Source: Pyrenula massariospora | Lineage: Eukaryota > Ascomycota > Eurotiomycetes > Pyrenulales > Pyrenulaceae | Length of the DNA: 64,000 nt | NCBI GenBank assembly: GCA_021030905.1 | Contig: JAGFMI010000011.1 | Location: forward strand, 1,116,001 to 1,180,000 | Reading direction: 5' to 3' | Shown here: positions 1 through 11,603 of the stretch, in pieces | Layout of the letters: every line of letters starts with the position of its first letter | Position numbering within the stretch: the first letter of the stretch is position 1 | Notes under the pieces: generated by a model | Databases searched by the model: none | Seen by the model: the letters and a program-made list of their open reading frames with translations, nothing else | What the model was told of the DNA's origin: nothing | Made by a program: the position numbers and the translations under genes

Positions 1-168
1 CAAGTAATTCCATATCTCACCAAAGCTCTGAGTTTAGGTGCCATTTACCAGGAGCTCCCGATCGGGAAAGCGTTAGCAGACGCCGGTATAGGAAACTTGT
101 TGGGCATCGGCAATGGGGCTACGTCCACGATGGGTGCCCTCGTGCCACGGAAAACCGAAGCTCCTTAG
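1..168 (+). CDS. 3' end of an unidentified gene (partial)
   Basis: Frame 1 is open from the first base to a TAG at 166-168 and gives 55 residues. The peptide looks like real coding sequence: it has a balanced composition, a Gly/Ala/Ile-rich stretch (ALADAGIGNLLGIGNGA) and a charged tail ending RKTEAP. The start and the rest of the gene lie outside the window, so the family cannot be named. It may instead be the last exon of a spliced gene, because no start codon is visible. The claim rests only on the open frame and its composition. Confidence 0.45.
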   Translation, partial: QVIPYLTKALSLGAIYQELPIGKALADAGIGNLLGIGNGATSTMGALVPRKTEAP

Positions 169-1480
169 TGTGAAAAGCGACTTCAATTGATTTACGCGTG
201 CATGATGCATTTGAGGAGGTTATTTGGCCTTGCATTGGGACGGCGTTCTGCATTTGATACCTTATAATGGCACTCGACTACCTCATATTATACCACTCAC
301 TTCTCGGACTGGACATTTGGGTTCCGTATAGGATCCGAGATATTGACTCTCGTTTAGAAAGGATGGAATTTGGATCTAAGAAAAGCGATCATGAGATCTC
401 GCCACGGCCATATCATGTTTCCGGCTGAACACCTTCATCTGCTTGGATTTTCGATACGACTGGGTGAACCGACAACGAAACGCATTATTCACTCCTTACG
501 ACTTCATTCCTTTTACCGACTCTGCTCCCTCATCCTCGTTGCTCGCGTGTGCGGCCATATCGTCCATGAATCACCACCAAGCCAGATGTCAAATCTCTCT
601 CAAGTCGAAAATCCAATCATCTAATCATTCATTTTAGTACTATACCCGGATTTTCAACCGAATCTACATATATATCTACTTTACCTAGTCACCGACAAAA
701 AGACACCCAGCCTTGGTATTTCTCCTGTGTCCTTCTCCATACTTGAGGAACATCCACCAGACTACCACGGAACGTGTTGCCTGATGCTCTGAACTTAGAA
801 ACAGGGAGAAGATCTAGTTAAAGATTCGTGCTCTCTGTCGAGATCCAGATACCCATAGCACACGTTATTGTACATAGCTAACATAATGACAAAAAAGTTA
901 TATATATGCTACCTACTTTTATCATCAAGTCTAGCGTCACGCTGTTCCCCACAGTCGAAATGCCCCCATTCCTAAATGCTCGGTAAAGTGTGATTTCTTC
1001 TGTTGTATACCTGATCACCAAACGTCGCCAGCCTATCTAAATTCCCCTATAAGCCACGCGGAAATCCCGAAACAGACCAAAACTTACCATCACCATTTCA
1101 AATCCCATGGAAATAGCCGCGGTGTGTTACCTCCCGCGCATACGTAACGGGCGATGAGGACCACTTGCGGAACACACAGATTTGCTTGCCTTCACCTGCA
1201 GAAGCTTACTCTGTACACAGCCCCCAGGTGCTGCACCAAACGTAAGCATGTATCTCAGCCACGACACGAATAGGATTTTGGATGCGGCCCTTTTTAGCCG
1301 CCGAGAGGTACTCGACAATGACGTCTTCTCTCTGTTTCGAGGATTGCTGGTTTTGCGAAGCCGAATCTAGGCCGGGTCGCGATTTGTGGGACTGAGGGCG
1401 GGTTCGCACCGCGATCGCGCCGTGCAGATATCTCAGTCTGTCGACTGCAGAGAGTCTGAACATATACTGTATGGAGGTGA
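169..1480. other. Intergenic, no gene seen
   Basis: This stretch separates the partial gene from the small two-exon candidate. The open frames in it (for example 370-624) are short, overlap one another and have no recognisable motif. No RNA gene or repeat was recognised. Confidence 0.5.
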
Positions 1481-1935
1481 ATGGCAGTGCAGAAGGAGGT
1501 CTCCGTTACTACGACACCCGATGCTACAGGTGCTACCATTGAGCATAAGAGCACCCCTGCTGTTCGCGATATGCGCGCGTGTGGACGAAGTGAGCTGTTT
1601 GCTGCATGATTCTATTCCTTTCGCACTGCTCACATTGCGCCTGGACTCAATGTTCTGCTCTCCACCTCTCGAGCTTTCACATCACCGCTCTCGCCGTCAC
1701 ACACTCGTCACCCTCGATCGCAGAGAGCTCGCCATCCAACACCTATCGGGATCCAGTTCCAGCAACCCCATCTGTTCCTCGCCCCGCCTCGAGCTCCATT
1801 CTCCAACGCTTTCCGCCCCCAAGTACACCAACAACGCTCGGCGAACGTTTAGCTTCTGTAATGAACGATTCAACGAACAAAGCTCTTGGCTCTGTAATAT
1901 TAGATGGCGTGCTCCTGCGCCACTGCCGATTGTAA
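1481..1935 (+). CDS. Possible small two-exon gene, unknown function
   Basis: The ATG at 1481 opens a Ser/Thr-rich peptide starting MAVQKEVSVTTTPDATGAT. A consensus GTGAGC donor at 1590 and an acceptor CAG ending at 1723 give a 134-nt intron. The spliced frame then runs through a Pro/Ser-rich segment to TAA at 1933-1935, for 106 aa in all (join 1481..1589, 1724..1935). The second exon contains a plausible folded or helical stretch (TLGERLASVMNDSTNKALGS). No signal peptide, membrane segment or known domain was recognised. A longer overlapping open frame at 1386-2069 in another phase looks less protein-like. The gene could have further exons, or may not be a gene. Confidence 0.35.
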
Positions 1936-3369
1936 AGTACACTGACGGGTCAGATTCGGCGGTATCATATCATCTTATCGATCGGCGCGTGCGCGTGTCG
2001 ATCCCGGGTGCACGGCGGTTATGCCTGGGGAACGAAGGGGGCGTTTGGTTGGTTACAAGGGGAACTTGAAACGTGAAACGGCTGTCTGGAGATGTGTTGA
2101 TCAATTGTGGTGATGGCTCGGGATCGACGGATCGGCCATTGAATTGGGGTACTTTGGGGATATGTGGGGGGACACTGGGGGCAGTGGAAGATTCGGAAAG
2201 AAGCGTGAGATATTGATTAAATTCGATGGACTTTCGGAAATTTGATCTACAGCTCGCCGAGGTGAGGATTCTTTGCCTGCAGTGAGTAACTTATGCGTTT
2301 GAACCCCGAGAGTCATCCGGATTGAGATCATGCTACATACCCCTGAGAATGCCTATCCAGAACGTCTCGCACGCTGGCTACACAAGCTGATGTGCAACCA
2401 GCCATCGCGAAAACGAGCTTTAAGTCTCGGCTTGCCGATTACCGCTCCCTACAACCAGCCCTTCGGTATCTACACATCTGGCCAGTCACCGTGGCTTTTC
2501 CTGCGGCGTTGATCGGTGCAGCTGTGCCCCTTCCATGTTTCCTACCGAGGCTCGCTGTCAGGTACCTGCATTCCCATTGAATGGAATCATTTAGCAGGTG
2601 AGGATGCAGCGGCTTGTCCCGGGCACGTGGAATGTGCAGGATCGGCTGTTGCATTTGGTTGCAAGTTGCTAGGGCGTTGCTTGATTCGGCAATACTCCTC
2701 GTTCAGATCCCAAGTTGTAGAGCCGTTCAAAATGAAGTTTGACCTAGTGACCATGAGCGGTATCTAGATAGCTTAGAAGCTCGAAGAGATCTCTAGGCTG
2801 GGTGACATTACACAGCCTGGATAGGCGCAGAGAGTGTGGTAACATCTTTTGTCAAGTGATGGCTCTATCGCAACTACCATAAGGAGGGTAAGAGGTGATG
2901 TTAAAAGGAGGCGATTCTTCACGGCTACTTAGAGATCACTACGGGTATGCTTAGGGCACTCGCCTGCCCGCTCTTCAACTATCGTTAAGCTTGCTTTCAG
3001 GCACGAGCCCCACCCAATAGAGGACCTTTTAGGTAGCCTCATAGTCGATACCGCCCGCCTAAGAGCTGAGCCCAACCTTGACGTCGAGACACACGCTTAT
3101 CACGAATCACCATTAAGAAGAAAGTCTTACACGGAAAACATGACTCTCGAATATTATTCTATACACCGACTAAATAAAGATGCAAAGATAGTAAAGACCA
3201 TGCCACAAAATCTCAAGATGCACGGACCAAGCCCTGGTCGAAATTCCGTATTTTGTTTTAACGTCAATTGTGTTGCCTATCTTGCCTGTGCTCACGACGT
3301 TATGGTCTCTCTTCGAAATTAAACAAGCGGCTTGCTCTTAACTGCCCCATAAATGCTCAACCAGCCTCT
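1936..3369. other. Intergenic, no gene seen
   Basis: Upstream region of the Zn2Cys6 regulator. It has only short, unconvincing frames on both strands. The 150 bases before the ATG at 3370 hold no clear TATA box. No repeat was recognised. Confidence 0.5.
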
Positions 3370-5249
3370 ATGAACCAGAATAGGCGGAGAGGCATTCAAT
3401 TAGGCACGAAGAAGTCAAGGCTAGGCTGTAAGACTTGCAAGTAAGTCCGACTCCGTCACGGGCAGACTTGCCTCATCGCTAATCTTCATTTACCCGAAAG
3501 AATTCGTAAAGTCAAATGCGATGAAGCAAGCCTTCCTGGCAGCCTTTCTGTCCTTTCATCCAAGCTAATCTTACACTAGGCGAGGCCTGTTTGCCGGAAA
3601 TGCGTCTCGACAGGTCGAACCTGCGATGGGTACGAGAAAGTGAAAGTGACGGTGTCTACCAAAACTCTCGCGCTTTCCAATGGCGAGCGCTTGATGATGA
3701 TGTCAAACCCCTCATCCGTCCCATCGCATGTCGAGAAAGGGGAACTTCGAGCTTTTGACTTTTTCATTCACGCCGTCGCGCCGGTTCTCGCTGGATCTCC
3801 CGACGATGCCTTCTGGTTCGGGCCAGTGTTACAATTTAGTCGAATCGATCCAGTGATCTGGGACTCTGTACTGACAATCAGCTGTCTCTTTGAGCATCCC
3901 CAGTACTCGAATCTTGTGACTATCGGAGCTCTCACCGGACTAGCTTCTGACAAGAGCCACCACATCCGCGCTCTTGGATGGTACAACAGAGCCATCTCCC
4001 GTCTTCGAAAGAACTTCGAGAGTGGTCATGGAGACGTGACAGTAGCAATGTTGAGCGCTGTAAGTATGGGGCTTATTTTTTGAATTCGAATTAACGTCCA
4101 TGTTAGGTTCTATTCATCTGTATCGAGTTTTTGCAAAATAATTTTAGTCAATCGATGGCCCTCTTTGAAAGCTGTGCAAAGCTAATGCAGTCATCTTCCA
4201 AGAACATGAGTAAATCGCTTGTCTCTGCTCTTGTTGAACACAAAGTTAGTCCCATATTCACACGCTTGGGCGTATTTGGGACTATTTGCGGACGTCCATT
4301 ACCGGCTCAGATCAAGAGCTTCCAAGAGGATGGACAGCAAATTAAGAGTGCACATACAATCGCTACCATCAGATCTGCTTTGTACACACTGATGAATGAA
4401 GTTCATCTTTTCATATTCAAGGCAACCATTAGCAAGAATCCACAAGATCCAATTCATTCTAGTCATTCTAGGATGGAAGAAATGCAGCATGAGCTCATAT
4501 CCAGAATGAGTGAATGGCTTGCTGAGCTTGTAAGCTCCGGCCTTCACCCAGACAATGCAATTTCCGCAGACAACGCTCCCGCATCTTCGATCCTGCTAAT
4601 GTATTACGCCATTACCTTAGCATGGCTTTGCACTAGCTTTGCGACAACTCAGACTGCTTGGGACCAGCATAACGAACTCTTTGAATCTGTGATCCATCAT
4701 GCAGAACTCGGGCTACTACAGCAATACGCGCCCTTTGATGGAACACAACCATACTTCACTTTCGAAATGGGCGTCATCCCTCCTCTCTACTTCGTCGCCA
4801 TCAAATGCCGGTCCCGGCGAATTAGGCGCGCAGCTTTGGCATTCATCAAGCGAGCTCCTGTTCAGGATAGCCTGTGGAAAGCCATACCTTCCGCGACGAT
4901 AATTGCCAAAGTTATCGAAATTGAAGAGATAAATCTCCCTCCATACATCGAATCATCAACTAGTGATGGCATGTTACCCGCTGAAGTTGACCGCATCAGC
5001 GAAATGACTTTGATGCCTGAAGGTGATCCGGGCCAGCAAGGAGAGCAACGACTCATGATGCGGTGGAGAAGGATGGCATGCTCTGAGCGTTGGGAATTCA
5101 CAACTCTTGATAACTTCTGTCAGCCTGAAGCGAACGTCGAAGGAGCGCCTGCTTTCACGGGTTGGTCAGTTTTATCAAGCCTCTCGAGCAACTGGCGCGT
5201 GGGGAGTACACCTAACGACAAGTGGATACAATGGCCCTCTGGAACATAG
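3370..5249 (+). CDS. Zn(II)2Cys6 fungal transcription factor
   Basis: Four exons (3370..3440, 3501..3525, 3580..4059, 4107..5249) give 572 aa. Residues 20-47 form a canonical binuclear zinc cluster, C-X2-C-X6-C-X6-C-X2-C-X6-C, with Cys at 20, 23, 30, 37, 40 and 47 and the usual basic stretch KIRKVKCDE. The rest resembles the helical fungal-specific regulatory region often called DUF3468/fungal_trans_2, and the N-terminal GTKKSRLGCKTCK is typical of that group. It should act in the nucleus as a DNA-binding regulator; targets are unknown and no obvious cluster surrounds it. The zinc-cluster coding sequence is split by two introns. Intron 2 (3526-3579) has a GC donor (GAA/GCAAGC), a branch-like GCTAATC and an ACTAG acceptor; without this splice the last three Cys fall out of frame. 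Family assignment is firm; function is inferred. Confidence 0.9.
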
Positions 5250-6868
5250 GAACATAGGTTAGAACTTCTTTGGATGGCAAACAACAAGCTTTGCATCTTC
5301 TTCCCAAGATGTTGTACTTCATCATGCAACGAGAGGCACTTGGTCATCGAGTATGCACCTGCAACAGGCCAACAAAAGCTCCCAAAACGCATGGCGCATT
5401 TTGCCTAGGGGCTTCCCTTGAAAATTCAATGTCAGCAGGCTGCTCCATGTCAAATTGTTGAAAGACTTCAAAAGACGACTTGTGCGCAAGTATGTGGGAA
5501 TCACACCTATATCGCTCTTTTTGCCATACTAGCGTGGCATAGAGCCCCTGAGAAGCTCAAGGCTTCATTGGCATGCTCGGGTTCGGCAATCGGCTAAATT
5601 ATAATTGGCTGAACCTTGGCTCTAATGCCCCCCTTGGACCTACACTGCCCTTTTGCATCAACAAGGCTCTCTACATGGGATTCTCGTGTTTGTTTCCAAT
5701 ATGCGCATAGTATCTCAATATGTCTCACTTCATGATGTGGGTCATGCATCGACTTTCCCAATTCAAGCCTCCGGCGATACATCGAATTGTCTCGCGTGCC
5801 CCAGTTGATAAAAGTCACGCCAGTCAATTGGCGGATTCTACGTGCTCTTGATCCTTAATGATTGATTTTCCCAAGAGTTCGTGTGATGGGCTATGAGACT
5901 CCATAGCCAAGAGCCGCAAGTAAACTGTGCAGCAGTCAAAATAAGAAAGTCTGGTGGTCGGATCTACCGTTCTTGCCGCTGCGTTATAGGCAGTGAAGGA
6001 ATGTCTCAAACTATGACGAACTACGACTTTGTGTTCTGATTCGCTGGCTCGGGTTCTGGATATCTTCGGTATGGATGCTCACAGCATTCAGACTCTCTTT
6101 ATTGGCAGCTACAACTCCACCCAGATTCTTTAGTTGATATTCAGGAAGGCAAGCGCGTGAATCTGACAGACTCGCGAGGCTTCCACGAGTCTAATTTGGA
6201 TGAAGCCTGCCACAGGCCTGACTTCCCTTCTTCGCCACAAGGCGGTATGATAATGCCATCAGACCCCCTGCATCTGGAGCCTTCCTGCCCGAAGGTCGGG
6301 GATATGCACTCATAGGCGGACTTTCATAGCCTGTCTGCTGACCCTCTTATAGATGCCTGGACTCGGTTGTGAGCGCTCCTTTTTTCCACTCTCTATTACT
6401 ACAGTCAGTTCTGTCCTGCTTACAAAATTCTTGATCTTATCCTCCGAACTTATCTTCATCACTGTGTCGCTCGCTCAAATTCCTTCAATCAAGTTAGAAT
6501 ATCCTCTTTACATCTACCGCTGCTGCCCGAATTTTCATTACGGCAAGGAGGTCCACACTCAAGCGTTTAACCCAAAGTCCTACACTCAAAGCCCATTTCC
6601 TCAAAAGTCTTCCATATCCCCCTTCTTCAGCAACGGAAAGCAACGCAATATATCACCTTGGAAGAGGCACACTCCCTTCTCAGGCTTTACGAACCTGTAT
6701 TCTCGCCTTGATCTACATTTTGAAAATCAGGAGTCTATGACTACGATCAGTATCCTCGACTCCTAAGCAACCAACAAGACACCTCCACCAACCCTAAAGT
6801 CACTCCCACTCCCACCCCCACAACACTACTCCATCCCTCTCTCCCTTCCACTCCTCCACCTCCTCAGC
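5250..6868. other. Intergenic with pyrimidine-rich leader of the next gene
   Basis: No convincing gene. About 6380-6868 is rich in C and T on the + strand and carries an open frame (6353-6766) without protein-like composition. It is probably the promoter and 5' leader of the small membrane protein at 6869, and it includes a short upstream ORF beginning at about 6738. Confidence 0.45.
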
Positions 6869-7123
6869 ATGGCATTCACCCCCAACGAAATCGTGCTCGT
6901 CGTCATCGCCGCGGCCGGCCTCTGCGTCCTGGCCGGCTACGGCATCAGCAACATCATGTCGCGCCAGAACACAGACGAGCGGGAGGACATGATCCGCCGT
7001 GGAGTCGAGGATCAGGCGAACTATATGAGGGAGGTGAGACGGAAGAATAGGGAGGATGCGGCGTCTGTGGCTGGGAAGGTGCCGGGGAGGAAGATTAAGC
7101 CAGCGTTCCATCAGTATGAGTAA
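6869..7123 (+). CDS. Small single-pass membrane protein, unknown
   Basis: Intronless, 84 aa. After a short polar start (MAFTPNEI) there is one clear transmembrane segment at about residues 8-30 (VLVVIAAAGLCVLAGYGISN), followed by a hydrophilic, highly charged tail with RREDM/RRKNRED-like character ending HQYE. Codon use is GC-rich in third positions (ATC GTG CTC GTC GTC ATC), unlike the flanking DNA, which supports coding. The ATG is preceded by a C/T-rich leader. It is a tail-exposed, N-anchored small protein of unknown role; it may belong to the short subunit-like proteins of organelle membranes, but no family is recognised. Confidence 0.7.
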   Translation: MAFTPNEIVLVVIAAAGLCVLAGYGISNIMSRQNTDEREDMIRRGVEDQANYMREVRRKNREDAASVAGKVPGRKIKPAFHQYE

Positions 7124-8479
7124 GGTGGGTGGGACGAGGGATGATTGAGAGGATGGAGAACATCGTGGATGGATCAGTTTTCTTTTGGTTTGAGGGGACA
7201 GGCATTGAGAAATGAGTGACGCTGGAGGCAAACGGTGTCAAGCGATCGGATGAGATAAAATCGTGATGGATTTACAGATGTTTGGAGACGTGAGAGTCTT
7301 TTTCCAAACTTTTTATTAGCTTTGTGTACTAAAATAACAGCCAGCTTATCTTACAATAGACGGAAACAGTTATAACCAGAGGATCCCTTACCTTATCCAC
7401 CTATTCTTACACAAGAGAATGCTTCATAGTCTTGACTGTCGCTTGCTTTTCACCTTCCTCCTCAGCCTAATTCGCCACGCTATTCCGCAAAGTCGATCTC
7501 ACCACCCCCTCTCTCACAGTGGATCTCACCGGAACCACACTTCCTCATCCTTCATTGCGCTTATTCCCTTTGTGCTACCTTCCACTGATCATTCTAACTC
7601 CAGCTGTTCACTAAGAAATATCACTCAGCGACGTAAACTTCTATCCCGAATGCCCATTATGCCCTCCTCCCCTCCCTTCTTCACCTCAAACTCGCTCACG
7701 ACCCATCTCCTCGGCCTCAGCATTCCCTCTACGAGAGACCATGCACTTCTCCTCCAGATTTCTACACACTCGTCTCGACCCTTCTCGAGAATACATCCCA
7801 GAACTCCTTTGGCATTCCATTCACGCCCAAATTCCCACACAACCGCAAAATATCAAATCAATATATTTCCACAAGAAAAAGCAACTCAGTACCTAAGACC
7901 ACAGAATTGTGGAGAAATAGGAACTCCCGTCCGCTCAGCCGTACTTAGGTAAGCCACACGCCGGCGGGTCAGTAGGTAGTTGAGTTCGGTGAGTGACCAC
8001 TAGCGAATAGGCGCCGTTGTATGTTTTGTTCTCTGTTTCTATCTCTTTCTTTTTAAGCTCTGGGCGATTTTGAGATGGAGTCGGGGGTGAGGCTTTTGCA
8101 CTGAGCTAGGTGGTTGGGCGGGATAGGAGTAGGGATTAGTGTTTGATTTGGGTGATCAGCAGGCGAAAGGGGATAGATGAGAGATGGAGATCTGGGGGGA
8201 ATACGATCTGAGGCTTTGGAGTTGCACTATTGAGGAGAAAAATTTATGTGGACAGGTCGAATGCAGCGGCGCACGAGATTACTGCTCTGATTGCTTTTTG
8301 TCTTCTATTACGAGGTAGACAACGTTAGACGGACGCAAGTGTATATAGATTATACAGGGGGAACAGGGGAATTTGAATTTTGAAGAATGACATGAATATA
8401 TAAGCAGTATCTTAGATTCGAAAGAGATTGATTATGGAAGACCGGTCACTGCAAAGCAAAAGACGACATCTGCAGGATT
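7124..8479. other. Intergenic, no gene seen
   Basis: The 177-aa open frame at 7419-7952 is Ser/His/Pro-rich with no domain and lies in C/T-rich DNA. It is more likely a chance frame than a gene. Nothing else was recognised. Confidence 0.45.
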
Positions 8480-8917
8480 TTAATACACATTGATGACACC
8501 AGGCTTGTTGCACAGATCATGCTCCCTAGGACAAAACAAGTTTAATCTTTCGAGATCTTGATTAGCTGCTTCGTGCATCATGTCCAATTTGCTGCAGACG
8601 GCTGTACTTTTCGTTGCCATGGAAGTAGTTGTGATAGAACCCTTTTTTCTGTAAAGCAAGTCCAAGCCGTCCCATGCCTGCAACCATCCAGTCCTGAGCC
8701 ATATCCACCTCTAATTTGGCCTTATCTATAAATTCTTTCGAACAATCTTAGTTTGTCGCTGTTTCAAATGATGTAGCAGATGTTGCGACTAATGTTATGG
8801 TCTCGTCGCTATTACCATCTGGTGCTGGCATAGCGGCCATCATCACTGCGGACGAAGAAGCCAGAAGGAAATTCACGCAAGCTAGAAGACGGACATGTTG
8901 TAATGGAAATAAAGATA
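8480..8917 (-). pseudogene. Decayed gene for a secreted-type protein
   Basis: On the - strand, a hydrophobic leader-like stretch (LLACVNFLLASSSAVMMAA, near 8890-8840) is followed by a Thr/Ser-rich segment and then by protein-like sequence with MAQDWMVAGMGRLGLALQKK and GFYHNYFHGNEKYSRLQQ (about 8700-8570). The C-terminal part (LERLNLFCPREHDLCNKPGV) continues in another frame. The pieces cannot be joined by evident introns, and the locus has several interruptions, so it looks like a broken host gene. The family is not recognised; a secreted enzyme or other secreted protein is possible. Confidence 0.4.
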
Positions 8918-9479
8918 GACACGACAACTTGAGGACAGGGAAAGAGAGACTGTTTCAAAAAGGGGAGGGAAAAAGAGGTCAAGGCGAACCGTCAGACTAG
9001 GTTTGAAGACCTTTGACTGAGTATTATAAAGGGGAACCGCTGCAAGTACTACCGAAGTTGAATTGCATTCAAGCTCCGACAGAGTTGGCTTCTTGAAAGA
9101 CTAGGTAGAGATAGTGTGGTTTCCTGCGGTGAATTTCACAAGAGTAGTCATGCCATTTTATGCGATCGATAGCGGAGTTTCTCGCTAAGCACTTCGCTTT
9201 TTACACTCCATCAATTTGTGCGTCCTATGCAAGCCAGATATATCTCTTCGTGTTATGAGTGACCGAATTATTTAATTCCGTAATGATTAGACTTTCAATG
9301 AAAAGGCGGAACAGGCGCTGACATGTCGTGATTCCCAACAAAGTCTGCCTTGTTGCGAGCAAACAGCTTGGAGATCTGGGAAGAACACTGTTGCCTGTCA
9401 CACCCCAGGAGCTTAAGTGCGACAAGGCACCGGCGTTCTACAAAGATACCTTTCTAACGTCAAACTTCCCTGAGACGTG
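8918..9479. other. Intergenic, no gene seen
   Basis: Probable promoter region of the F-box-like gene to the right. No repeat, RNA gene or conserved element was recognised. Confidence 0.45.
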
Positions 9480-10905
9480 ATGCGGCCTTTTCCAAGCGGC
9501 AACTCTCGCTTGAGTATCTATTGCTTGTTCCTCTTTCTTCTGAGCACAATAGCCGCTTTTAGCATCAGAGTTCAGCCTCAATTCCCGTTTCTAACCCTGA
9601 CAAACAGTGACGAAATGCCACGTACTCTCGACTTAGACGAATACCGTCCATCTCCGCTTTCCCTCCAATTCCTCCCCTATGACGTTCTTAGACAAGTCTG
9701 CAATCACGTTGATGAGACACCAAATGATGACAACGCCCCGAACCCTGTCCGTAACTTATCCAAGGTCAATAGATACCTGAGAGATGTGACGGTTCCAGAA
9801 TTATTCAAAGTAATATCTGTAAGAGGCGATTGGCAATATGGGCTTCAGCGATTAGACGAGCTAAGGAATTGTCCTTCGGTCGCCCGATATACGAGGTATG
9901 TAGAGATTCCTCCCAGTATTTCAAAGAGGTGAAATCAAAGTCCGGCCCATTACCCTGATACCTAACAATAGGCTCCTCAGACGCCAGGCTGCCTGTGTCT
10001 ATAGTCACCACGGGAAGTGGCTCGGACTTCGATCTCACCCCCTTAGTTTCTTCCATTTGTTTCCAACCGTAATGGGTATCCTGTCTAACACGCCCACTAG
10101 AACCTTCAAATTCGACATCTTTATCCCGAAAGCAGAAGAATCGCCACCACCTAGCAAACTTCCTTCGGCACTTGCTGACACCCTCGAACGTCTCCCCAAT
10201 CTCGAAAAATTCGTCTTACGTATCCCGGACCAGCATACAACTGCCTTCGAAAAAAGGCTCAGCAACATTCATCTTCCCAAAGTTCGCACCCTGGTAGTGG
10301 GACCATACTGTGAGTTCGCGATACGTCTTTGCCCCAATATTACGACGTTGTCTACGAACGGTTGGGCCTGGGGGATGTCAGATCACCGCTCAAAGAGGGA
10401 CTCGCAAACAACCCGCCTCATCAAAGCTGCTGCATCGGCGAAGCGACTTATCAATTTCAATGTTGACCAGAATTTCGAGCAAAAGGATCTCGACTATACC
10501 TTCAGCCAGGTGCCGCAGATAACACATCTGGGCACGGTGGGACGCGGCTTTGGGACGTCGATTTGGACATATCTCCCCACGCTATCCAAATTCCAGAACT
10601 TGACGCATCTATACCTAACAGATGCCTCGCAGCTGGGCGTGGGCTTTGACGGTGGTCCGTGGTGCGGAAACGCATACATGGGGCCGGGAGGGGCAGAGCT
10701 GCTGAAGCAGGTGGAGGCCCAGCGATACGAAGCGGAGGGCAAGGTTGCAGACGCTGTGGTTCCGACGCTAAGATCGCTCGAGGAGCTGTGGATCGGTGAC
10801 CACACAAAGGTACAGGTTGTGAGAAATGAGGATGGAACGGTGAAGCAGACAGTCTTGGACAGAACACAGGTGGCGGACAAGGTGGTCAAGTATCCACGGC
10901 CTTAG
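9480..10905 (+). CDS. F-box-like protein
   Basis: Two exons (9480..9895, 9972..10905) with a 76-nt GTATGT-TAG intron give 449 aa. Near the N-terminus is an F-box-like helix pair, LQFLPYDVLRQVCNHVDE, followed by NLSKVNRYLRDVTVPELFK, the usual 'LSxVNxxLRxVxxPxLF' pattern of fungal F-box proteins. The remainder has Leu-rich segments typical of the divergent repeats after such F-boxes. The likely role is a substrate adaptor of an SCF ubiquitin ligase; the substrate is unknown. Two starts are possible. The first ATG (9480) adds a hydrophobic leader (LSIYCLFLFLLSTIAAFS). The ATG at 9615 begins MPRTLDLDEYRP just before the F-box and gives 404 aa, the usual layout. The 3' exon is firmly open to TAG. 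Confidence 0.7.
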
Positions 10906-11296
10906 AATGGGAGAAGAAGAAGCTCAGGGAATAAACTACAGGGAAATTTCAATATGCAAATACCTACCTAATTGGGCAATATTGAGCCCTAGAATAATAC
11001 AATCCCAGATTTATAGCCACCATCACGTACAGGCGAGAGCCAGGCTTTGCCGGCCTGATCCTTATATCGTGGTTGCCCTTCACGAATGGAATGCTATATA
11101 GATTATTTCGATTCAGTCGTGAAAAAGAGTCTTCAGAAGACGATAATTCGGTCACGGTTCTTACCCACACAACTTTTATTTGATAGCCATACAAGCATTT
11201 ATATACAGACGTAATTCCTGAATGAAGGTGATAGGGAGGATGGAACTGCCTATGCCCCTAAAGAGGGGATTAAGGTAAGAGCCTCACCAAGGTCGA
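10906..11296. other. Intergenic, no gene seen
   Basis: Short spacer between the F-box-like gene and an inverted-repeat element. It is AT-rich and has no convincing open frame. Confidence 0.5.
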
Positions 11297-11384
11297 GGCT
11301 GGTGCCAGAAGTCGTGGCGCATCTGATTGTTCGCGGCGCCCGCTCGGCGTATAGTGGATGCGCCGCGACTTCTGCCATCCAGCC
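11297..11384. mobile_element. MITE-like terminal-inverted-repeat element, copy 1
   Basis: An 88-bp unit whose two ends are near-perfect inverted repeats of about 27 bp. The left end begins GGCTGGTGCCAGAAGTCG and the right end, reverse-complemented, begins GGCTGGATGGCAGAAGTCG. Both continue inward as (T/C)GGCGCATC. It can fold into one long hairpin. It shares the core CAGAAGTCGTGGCGCATCTG with the element inside the dehydrogenase intron at 29372. It has no coding capacity, so it would need a transposase in trans. No clear target-site duplication was found. It lies about 220 bp upstream of the DEK_C-like gene. Confidence 0.65.
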
Positions 11385-11603
11385 GCTGCCAGACTCCCAC
11401 CCCCGGGTTGAGAAGGAGGAGCTCTGGCCGGCAAAGCTTCCTTTTCGGGGGGCATGTTTGTGATGCGGGGGAGCAGACCATCTCCGATGAATTGACCCAT
11501 TGGACGGCTCATTCCTTGCGCGATATTGCTATATTCGGTGGAGTTTATTGTCGACAGTCTAATTGTGGTTACTGTGACTTATGCGCGATTACACGTCTGC
11601 AGA

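Noticed and set aside
1908-1949. Short Cys-rich peptide MACSCATADCKVH, metallothionein-like
   Set aside because: Only 13 residues, in an alternative frame of the candidate gene at 1481-1935, with no upstream or downstream support.
1386-2069. 227-aa open frame on the + strand
   Set aside because: Arg/Ser/Leu-rich with no motif. The overlapping spliced frame at 1481-1935 reads more like a protein.
6353-6766. 137-aa open frame
   Set aside because: Composition follows the C/T-rich strand bias. No domain or leader, and it lies where the next gene's promoter should be.
7419-7952. 177-aa open frame
   Set aside because: Ser/His/Pro-rich from pyrimidine bias, no conserved-looking segment.
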